Positions 7,712 through 11,302 of a stretch of DNA of 11,302 nt are shown one piece after another. Source of the stretch: Lentisphaerota bacterium (GTDB taxonomy: Bacteria > Verrucomicrobiota > Kiritimatiellia > RFP12 > UBA1067). Each line of letters opens with the position of its first letter. The stretch's first letter is position 1. The DNA lies in NCBI GenBank assembly GCA_015061765.1, contig SUVZ01000091.1:1-11302 (forward strand), given 5' to 3'. The position numbers and the translations under genes were made by a program. The notes beneath the pieces are model-generated. The model worked only from the letters and a program-made list of their open reading frames with translations. It searched no databases and was not told the DNA's origin.

Positions 7712-9296
7712 ACTTGATGAAGATTACAAAACCGGAAGTCGGCACTTTGACCGCCAGTTCCTTCGCATTTGAAGTATCAAGTCCTACGCCCTCGGGAAGC
7801 GTCACCGAAAGATTGCCCAGCGTCGTGATGTCGTCGGTCGCCCTGGCAAGCACCACGCGCCCGCCGGGGTTGTTCGCCTTTTCAAGCGTGACCACGAGCG
7901 ACGATCCCGCATCGAACGTCAGCGTCTTGCAGGTAATCGGCGGCTCGCCGCTCGTGAATCCTGTATTCGGGATTTCGATTTCAAGCCGAGTTCCTGCGTT
8001 GAATGTAACAGCACCATTTGGTGAAGAGAGATGCGCACCCGCACCCGATATGGAAATATGACTGTCCTGGCCATCAACACTTATCCCGCCATCAGCCAGA
8101 CATTCCATGACTCCGTTGTCGATTTGCAGCGCCGCGTTCCTGGCGGAGGCGGTAGTGCCAACTTTTACCGAGTAAACATCGTGCGACACCCGTGCGCCGG
8201 AAGCGACACGGAAAACCGCGTTGGTGGTGTCGTCGTCCGCGATCTTGAACTCGCCATGACTTTCCCATGTCGCCTCGTCCTCGACCGTCACCGAACATCC
8301 CGGCGCGGCGGCGCTTCCAAGCCAAAAGCCTTTATTGCGTCCTCCATTGACGATGACCTTGCTGCCCACGCCGGAGACACGCACAGAATTGTCGCCATAC
8401 CACGGGATTGCCGAATACGTGGGATGACGTCTAACGGCAAGATTTGTGACGCTCAGGCAGCCACCGTCCAGAACCTCAATGCGGCAAAGACCGTTTCCTC
8501 CAAATGACACGCCCGAATCAGTGGCCGATTGGTTCGCATAGGAGAACGTCGCCGATGATCCCGCTCCCGTCACGCGGAAGCAGCTGTTTGTCGAAGGGGA
8601 GGTGTCGTTCATCTGGTTGCGCCCGACATAGAGCTGCGAACCTGTGAGCGTCGCGCCATTTTGCACAACGAAAGTGCAGTTTGGGCATTTCGTTCCTACG
8701 CAGATTGTTCCGCCATCAAAAGCCGTATTGGCTCCATCGACGATGAACGTGTCGTTCGTGTAAGAAGCACTGCTGTCACCCATATAGAGCCTGTCTGAGA
8801 ACGCCAGCGTTCCGGCCGTCAGGCTGACCGTTTTCGAACCGCCGCCTGCGTAGAACTTAGAGAGCGACAGCGTCCGCGACTCACCGGCAGAGTTTGTAAG
8901 AGCAAGCTCGAAGTTGGCAACAAAATAGCTGTTGCCACCAGAGGCGGTCAAGTCCTCGGAGAGCGTAATCGGCTTGTCGTTCTTACGTGCGATCTTGATG
9001 GTGTCGGAATTCGTCGGTTTTGCGCCGTCTTTCCAGTTGGCATCGATTTGCATGTCTCCGCCGTGGCTGACGTTCCATTGTATCTCCGCCGCATACGCGC
9101 CGTGCGCGATGAGGCATGATGCCGCGAGCGAGAGGAGCCGCATTGCCGTAGTTGCGATCTGGACGCTAGTTTCGCATGTTTTGTGCGGTAGAGACTCACA
9201 CCTCGGCGTTGCCACCAATGCGACATCCCCCGCGTCAAACCGCACGTGCGGATTTCCCGTATACGGTTTTCCATTGAGAGCTTCTCTCTTTGTCAC
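7710..9296 (-). CDS. Exported beta-helical surface protein resembling an autotransporter passenger (PATR-like)
   Basis: The open frame is 528 codons. Two starts compete. The GTG at 9294-9296 has a good Shine-Dalgarno (AAGGA at 9305-9309, 8-nt gap) but gives a 51-residue extension translated from the intron-like leader. The ATG at 9141-9143 (residue 52) has no clear ribosome site but opens a textbook signal peptide (MRLLSLAASCLIAHGAYA). I give the longer frame; the mature protein is the same. After the signal come 'IQWNVSHGGDMQIDANWKDG' and 'PTNSDTIKIARK', an opening typical of proteins with autotransporter-associated (PATR) repeats. The rest is Gly/Ser/Thr/Asn-rich strands with repeated turns such as 'GATLTGSQLYVG' and 'GARVSHDVYSVKVG', consistent with a right-handed beta-helix. 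No C-terminal beta-barrel, PEP-CTERM or LPXTG sorter is seen; it ends 'SGFVIFIK'. A CxxxxCxxC cluster sits near 'CVGTKCPNC', unusual in such a protein. It is the first gene of the operon, 11 nt before the 1620-residue protein. Function is likely adhesion or glycan contact at the surface; no enzyme motif seen. Confidence 0.75.
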   Translation of the reverse strand: MTKREALNGKPYTGNPHVRFDAGDVALVATPRCESLPHKTCETSVQIATTAMRLLSLAASCLIAHGAYAAEIQWNVSHGGDMQIDANWKDGAKPTNSDTIKIARKNDKPITLSEDLTASGGNSYFVANFELALTNSAGESRTLSLSKFYAGGGSKTVSLTAGTLAFSDRLYMGDSSASYTNDTFIVDGANTAFDGGTICVGTKCPNCTFVVQNGATLTGSQLYVGRNQMNDTSPSTNSCFRVTGAGSSATFSYANQSATDSGVSFGGNGLCRIEVLDGGCLSVTNLAVRRHPTYSAIPWYGDNSVRVSGVGSKVIVNGGRNKGFWLGSAAAPGCSVTVEDEATWESHGEFKIADDDTTNAVFRVASGARVSHDVYSVKVGTTASARNAALQIDNGVMECLADGGISVDGQDSHISISGAGAHLSSPNGAVTFNAGTRLEIEIPNTGFTSGEPPITCKTLTFDAGSSLVVTLEKANNPGGRVVLARATDDITTLGNLSVTLPEGVGLDTSNAKELAVKVPTSGFVIFIK

Positions 9297-9310
9297 GGCT
9301 TTCGTCCTTT
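9185..9310 (-). other. Group II intron 3'-end-like leader (domain V/VI-like), degenerate or domesticated
   Basis: On the minus strand this segment contains a hairpin (9269 down to 9237) resembling group II intron domain V: lower arms AAACCGTAT and GTGCGGTTT, a two-base AC bulge on the 3' side, an upper stem and a GAAA-type loop. The usual catalytic-triad position (AGC/CGC just inside the 5' base) reads AAC, so splicing activity is doubtful. A small hairpin (GAGAG-AAG-CTCTC, 9276-9288) lies just upstream. A G-rich stretch and a 'CTCTACC' (9187-9193) downstream recall domain VI and the pyrimidine-rich intron 3' end. The frame through it is open and fused to the surface-protein gene; the peptide has the pattern KPYTGNPHVRFDAG, which from memory I associate with leaders of many hypothetical proteins in related gut genomes. 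Known: domain V is the most conserved intron part. Inferred: a relic or co-opted repeat. No reverse transcriptase is nearby. Confidence 0.5.
9305..9309 (-). promoter_or_regulatory. Shine-Dalgarno AAGGA for the GTG start at 9296
   Basis: AAGGA followed by 8 bases and GTG on the minus strand. It is the only good ribosome site for the 528-codon frame and argues that the domain V-like leader may be translated; the alternative ATG at 9143 has none. Confidence 0.5.
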
Positions 9311-9339
9311 ATTTCGTATTTTAAGCGACCACAATAAGC

Positions 9340-9368
9340 TATATAATTCCGTACCCATGAAACGGCAA
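9340..9368 (-). promoter_or_regulatory. Putative sigma70-like promoter of the four-gene operon
   Basis: On the minus strand, TTGCCG (9368-9363) and TATATA (9345-9340) are separated by exactly 17 bases, each matching four of six consensus positions. The predicted transcript would start near 9333, about 37 nt before the GTG at 9296 or 190 nt before the ATG at 9143, so the whole domain V-like hairpin would lie in the RNA. The local sequence is AT-rich compared with the genes. Prediction only. Confidence 0.4.
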
Positions 9369-9414
9369 AAGGTTGGAGATTTTAGAAATATATTTTTCCG
9401 AGCAAGCAGAGTAA

Positions 9415-9443
9415 AGTGGAAAGGGTTTCCTTTAAACTCCACC
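9415..9443. terminator. Weak hairpin, possible terminator of the needle-like gene
   Basis: GTGG (9416-9419) pairs with CCAC (9439-9442) and AAAGG (9420-9424) with CCTTT (9429-9433) around a GTTT loop, with a small asymmetric internal loop. Read on the minus strand it is followed only by TTTACT, so the T-tract is poor. It lies about 165 bases after the stop of the 80-codon gene and just upstream of the operon promoter, where a terminator would be expected. Confidence 0.3.
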
Positions 9444-9487
9444 TTCGACACCCCAAAATTGAAAATTTACGCTCGTTATTGACAGCA

Positions 9488-9506
9488 TTTCCACATTGGC
9501 AACATT
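9488..9506 (+). repeat. Dispersed 19-bp repeat, copy 1
   Basis: TTTCCACATTGGCAACATT. It matches the direct copy at 10107-10125 at 16 of 19 positions and the inverted copy at 10028-10046 at 17 of 19. Copies 1 and 2 bracket the needle-like gene pair. Confidence 0.6.
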
Positions 9507-9607
9507 CTTAAAATTACTGTGCAACAAACAGAATACACCAACGGGACAGACCGCATTTTGAGCGAAACGGAACAAACGAATCCCGTTCACCTATCCGCCG
9601 ACCTCAA

Positions 9608-9850
9608 TTACATATTCCGTATCACATTCGCGCGGGTATCGGAAATGCTTGTCATCAGGTTTGTCGCCGTGGAGTACGATTCGTCGCGGCGATCCACCAG
9701 CGACTGCAGGCGCGTCATATCCGCCTGTGCCTCGTTGTTGAGCCCGTCGATCTCCGACTTCACCCGCGAAAGCGCCACTTCGCACGTCTGCTTGTTGATG
9801 ATGTACCGGTTTTCGATGTTGCCTATCTCAACCATGTCTATCGACGCCAT
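9608..9850 (-). CDS. Small protein with type III secretion needle-like C-terminus
   Basis: 80 residues, no signal peptide, Asp/Glu/Ser/Thr/Asn-rich, mostly predicted helix with a heptad-like pattern in residues 20-60. The C-terminal 'TNLMTSISDTRANVIRNM' follows the pattern of needle subunits (MxiH/PrgI/YscF family), whose ends read roughly N-x-V-K-x-I-K-D-x-x-A-x-I-I-x-N-F; matching positions include Asn, Ile, Asp, Ala, Ile and Asn. The length also fits (about 80 residues). The N-terminal Trp and Pro residues of classical needles are absent, so the call is tentative. Start: ATG at 9848-9850 after GGGAG with a suitable gap. It lies 16 bases downstream of a fragment with a matching C-terminus. 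If right, the product would polymerise into an extracellular helical filament. No other secretion gene is in the window, so it could be an orphan or an unrelated coiled-coil protein. Confidence 0.55.
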   Translation of the reverse strand: MASIDMVEIGNIENRYIINKQTCEVALSRVKSEIDGLNNEAQADMTRLQSLVDRRDESYSTATNLMTSISDTRANVIRNM

Positions 9851-9866
9851 CGCCCTATCTCCCTTT

Positions 9867-9958
9867 TCAGCCCATGTTTCCGATTAGCGTTGAAGCCGTC
9901 GAATTTATCTTCTGCACAAGAGACGCCGCCGTGGAGAACACGGCGGACGCATTAAAAC
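9867..9958 (-). pseudogene. Truncated paralogue of the needle-like protein (C-terminal fragment)
   Basis: The frame ending at TGA (9867-9869) encodes, from about 9958, 'NASAVFSTAASLVQKIN' followed by 'STASTLIGNMG'. Its last 21 residues before the final Gly align without gaps to the end of the 80-residue neighbour (9608-9850): shared S-T-A, L, I, T, I, N, M (9 of 21 identical, several others conservative). The frame stays open up to an ATG at 10085, but that upstream part is translated hairpin and tandem-repeat DNA and the ATG has no ribosome site. The likely reading is a duplicated needle-like gene that lost its 5' part to repeats. A GTG at the Val of 'AVFSTAAS' could start a 25-residue peptide, so expression is not excluded. 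Confidence 0.4.
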
Positions 9959-9960
9959 CC

Positions 9961-9979
9961 GCCCCTTCCCCAAAGGGGC
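9961..9979. repeat. GC-rich palindrome with 7-bp stem
   Basis: GCCCCTT (9961-9967) and AAGGGGC (9973-9979) form a perfect stem around a five-base loop, between the fragment of the needle-like gene and the 7-bp tandem repeat. No T-tract follows on either strand, so it is listed as a repeat palindrome rather than a terminator. Confidence 0.5.
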
Positions 9980-9995
9980 CCCCGGATCGGTTAGA

Positions 9996-10030
9996 GTTGA
10001 AAGTTGAGAGTTGAAAGTTGAGAGTTGAAT
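9996..10030 (+). repeat. Five tandem 7-bp units (GTTGARA)
   Basis: Units gttgaaa, gttgaga, gttgaaa, gttgaga, gttgaat follow one another directly, then a degenerate gttgcca. This low-complexity tract is of the slippage-prone kind often seen in intergenic DNA of gut bacteria. It is not CRISPR: there are no spacers. Confidence 0.75.
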
Positions 10031-10046
10031 GTTGCCAGTGTAGAAA
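10028..10046 (-). repeat. Dispersed 19-bp repeat, inverted copy 3
   Basis: On the minus strand it reads TTTCTACACTGGCAACATT, two mismatches from copy 1 (9488-9506). It abuts the 7-bp tandem tract. A weaker related inverted stretch (CTGTCAACATT, minus strand) lies near 10061-10071. Confidence 0.55.
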
Positions 10047-10106
10047 TGATGCCAGTTCCAATGTTGACAGTTTCCAATTGGGCATTGGAATTGGATATTG
10101 GCAACA

Positions 10107-10125
10107 CTTTCACATTGGTAACATT
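10107..10125 (+). repeat. Dispersed 19-bp repeat, copy 2
   Basis: CTTTCACATTGGTAACATT, 16 of 19 identical to copy 1 and in the same orientation. A further partial copy (ATATTGGCAACACTT) sits immediately before it at about 10096-10109, so this side holds a small cluster. Confidence 0.55.
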
Positions 10126-10158
10126 AACCTCATCGGCCGCGCCCGTTCTTTTTCTTTT

Positions 10159-10179
10159 GCGTAGGCATCGAGCCTACGC
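10159..10179. repeat. Perfect 8-bp palindrome with ATCGA loop
   Basis: GCGTAGGC (10159-10166) pairs with GCCTACGC (10172-10179) around ATCGA. On the + strand a run of five T follows after five bases, so it could act as a + strand terminator, but no + strand gene ends here. Its core GGC-ATCGA-GCC is the reverse complement of the core of the palindrome at 10281-10303. Confidence 0.6.
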
Positions 10180-10204
10180 TTCGATTTTTGATTAAGGAAC
10201 TCGT

Positions 10205-10351
10205 ATGGAACGACGACAAGCTGCTCAAACTTATGATAGCAGCGTAAAGGAACGAAACAGCAAGCCCTCTCCATCGAACCCGCGCGGGCTCGATGCCCGC
10301 GCGCTCACAAAAAAGACGGGCGCGGTCGATTCCTGCGCCTGGAACGGGTAG
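10205..10351 (+). CDS. Possible 48-codon ORF crossing palindromes (doubtful)
   Basis: ATG at 10205 with AAGGA and a 6-base gap upstream opens 48 codons ending at TAG (10349-10351). The product starts MERRQAAQTYDSSVKERNSK and ends 'GAVDSCAWNG'; it is basic and resembles no family I know. The second half is encoded by the palindrome at 10281-10303 and by the terminator of the opposite-strand gene, which suggests a chance frame through repeat DNA. It would be the only + strand gene in the window. Confidence 0.15.
   Translation: MERRQAAQTYDSSVKERNSKPSPSNPRGLDARALTKKTGAVDSCAWNG
10281..10303. repeat. Perfect 9-bp GC-rich palindrome with TCGAT loop
   Basis: CGCGCGGGC (10281-10289) pairs with GCCCGCGCG (10295-10303) around TCGAT. 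It resembles a REP-type palindrome. The loop and inner stem match, in the opposite orientation, the palindrome at 10159-10179, though the outer stems differ completely. It lies directly beyond the T-tract of the beta-helix gene terminator. Confidence 0.65.
10309..10339 (-). terminator. Rho-independent terminator of the beta-helix gene
   Basis: On the minus strand GGCGC (10339-10335) pairs with GCGCC (10323-10319); inner CC/GG pairs extend the stem past a bulged A, and six T (10314-10309) follow after four bases. It starts about 18 bases after the stop at 10358. The loop again contains a TCGA core. Confidence 0.65.
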
Positions 10352-10357
10352 CGCTAC

Positions 10358-11302
10358 TTATCGCGTTTCCGCGCACGTAAACTCGCAACCGGGAGCTTTT
10401 TCCATCATCTGAGTGCACCGTTCCACCGTTGAATTCTCAAGATGGACACGCCCTCCCTCAAGTTTCAGCCCGGTTTGAACTCCACTGATCCGGCTGTTGA
10501 CAATGCTCACCGTGCATCCCGGCTTCACAATCACGCCAGCTCCTTTACCGCCTTCAACCCTAACATCCTCCAGAAGAACAGTGCCGCGCAGCATTGGATT
10601 GGGGTTGCTTGCATTTTTACCCCTGACCTCGCTGCTGATGGCGATCTGATTTCCTAGATTGTCACGCACGGTTGCATCGCGCAATATCCGGATTCCGCCA
10701 TGGAAGTCCACACCGCATATTCGGTTCGACTCAGCCACCACTCCGCTGAACACCGACTGGGACTGCGATATGTCCGAAATTCCGAAATCATTCCCCCAGA
10801 CATGCAGATTTCGCACCGACGCATACACATTTTCATGTATCGAAAAGCCGTCGTCACCATTTTGGCGCGCAACGATGTCGAAGAAATAAAGTCCGCGGCA
10901 AAGACCATGCACATTGATGCCGTCATTGGTGAAATGTTCGACAATGAGATTCTCCACAATCCAGTTGTGCCGGTTAACCACTTCCACACCAGACACGCGG
11001 TAGTAGCCACTCAAACGGTAATCCTGCGGACGCTCTCCGGGTGCGCACCTGAACCAGATTCCTTTCGGGCCCCAGGCAGCCTGACCGACCTTCAGCAATT
11101 TGGGATCCTTGAAAGCCGGATTACTCACTTCCACGGAAACCATCGTTCTGTCGGGAAGAAGAACGCGCGGGCGGCACGCGCCCCAGAACATCTTGTTCGT
11201 CGACAGCCACAGCCCGTCGCCCTGATCGCGCCAGCTGTCATCCGGAACCGGTTCGAGTCCAGAAAGAACGGCGCCGTTGCCCTTCACCCGAATTGGCTTG
11301 GC
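10358..11302 (-). CDS. Right-handed parallel beta-helix repeat protein (pectate-lyase-like fold), 5' end outside the window
   Basis: The frame is open across the right edge: codons before the GTG at 11285-11287 read AKPIR and join smoothly to 'VKGNGAVLSGLEPV', so the gene begins beyond the window and 314 codons are visible. 'KPI-VKG-GAV-SG' is the usual first rung of these proteins. Later rungs contain PbH1-type turns: 'NDGINVHG', 'GDDGFSIHE', 'NDFGISD', 'ESNRICGVDFHG', and 'NSRISGVQTGLKLEGG' near the end. Such folds occur in pectate lyases, polysaccharide epimerases and passive surface or binding proteins. No pectate-lyase catalytic Arg or Ca-site pattern could be identified, so enzyme activity is not claimed. 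It ends in 'EFTCAETR' and TAA (10358-10360), followed by a terminator. It is a separate transcription unit from the operon, with a related extracellular glycan theme. Confidence 0.8.
   Translation of the reverse strand, partial: AKPIRVKGNGAVLSGLEPVPDDSWRDQGDGLWLSTNKMFWGACRPRVLLPDRTMVSVEVSNPAFKDPKLLKVGQAAWGPKGIWFRCAPGERPQDYRLSGYYRVSGVEVVNRHNWIVENLIVEHFTNDGINVHGLCRGLYFFDIVARQNGDDGFSIHENVYASVRNLHVWGNDFGISDISQSQSVFSGVVAESNRICGVDFHGGIRILRDATVRDNLGNQIAISSEVRGKNASNPNPMLRGTVLLEDVRVEGGKGAGVIVKPGCTVSIVNSRISGVQTGLKLEGGRVHLENSTVERCTQMMEKAPGCEFTCAETR

Noticed and set aside
9237..9269. Intact, splicing-competent group II intron
   Set aside because: Only the 3'-end-like part is visible; the triad position is altered, and no domain I-IV structure or reverse transcriptase could be recognised upstream (9310-9600 holds a promoter, a small hairpin and a needle-like gene).
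8948..9274. Minus-strand frame of 108 codons overlapping the start of the surface-protein gene in another register
   Set aside because: It is Arg-rich, lacks a signal peptide and family resemblance, and begins inside the domain V-like leader; it is out of frame with the real gene.
9519..9887. + strand frame of 122 codons opposite the needle-like gene
   Set aside because: The minus-strand frame has a ribosome site and a paralogous neighbour; the + strand product has no motif and no upstream ribosome site.
9996..10037. Possible CRISPR array
   Set aside because: The 7-bp units are directly adjacent with no unique spacers, and no cas-like gene is present. It is a simple tandem tract.
10085..10085. 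ATG at 10085 as start of a 72-residue protein with the needle-like tail
   Set aside because: There is no ribosome site, and the first 40 or so codons are translated tandem repeat and palindrome; only the last 30 or so look like protein.
10315..10350. Possible tRNA remnant suggested by GGTCGATTCC flanked by GCGC arms
   Set aside because: It looks like a T-arm, but there is no acceptor stem, anticodon arm or D arm; the hairpin plus six T on the minus strand fits a terminator better.

Overview
The window looks like accessory DNA from a GC-rich PVC-superphylum bacterium, probably a gut-type Kiritimatiellae/Verrucomicrobiota lineage. This rests on gene style only: secreted multi-domain carbohydrate-active proteins, PATR-like surface proteins with 'W..GG....ANW.DG..P...DT' openings, and repeat-rich intergenic DNA. 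No rRNA or other marker gene is present. Every convincing gene is on the minus strand, so transcription runs from high to low coordinates.

Region 1 (about 9368 down to 1) is a probable four-gene operon of exported proteins. In order of transcription these are: a beta-helical, autotransporter-passenger-like protein (7710-9296); a 1620-residue protein with CBM9/DOMON-like modules around an NHL-type propeller and one perfect EF-hand/dockerin-like loop (2836-7698); a TIM-barrel glycosidase-like protein (1169-2839); and a CE7-type acetyl-esterase (1-1172) whose 3' end lies outside the window. The junctions are an 11-nt gap whose Shine-Dalgarno overlaps the upstream stop codon, then two ATGA stop/start overlaps. 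The set reads as one extracytoplasmic module that binds, deacetylates and possibly cleaves an acetylated glycan; the substrate cannot be read from the sequence. A sigma70-like promoter lies at 9340-9368. Between it and the signal peptide of the first gene is a leader that folds like domain V of a group II intron (9237-9269), with no intron-encoded reverse transcriptase in the window.

Region 2 (about 9370-10360) is gene-poor. It holds an 80-codon gene (9608-9850) whose C-terminus resembles type III secretion needle subunits, and just upstream a short fragment (9867-about 9958) that looks like a truncated paralogue with the same C-terminal signature. Around them are dispersed 19-bp repeats, a 7-bp-period tandem repeat, GC-rich palindromes sharing a TCGAT loop, and a terminator.

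Region 3 (10358-11302) is the 3' part of a right-handed parallel beta-helix protein that enters from beyond the right edge and ends at the terminator at 10309-10339.

The most interesting signals are the group II intron domain V-like hairpin serving as leader and/or N-terminal extension of a surface-protein gene, the tandem needle-like pair next to repeats, and the TCGAT-loop palindrome family.
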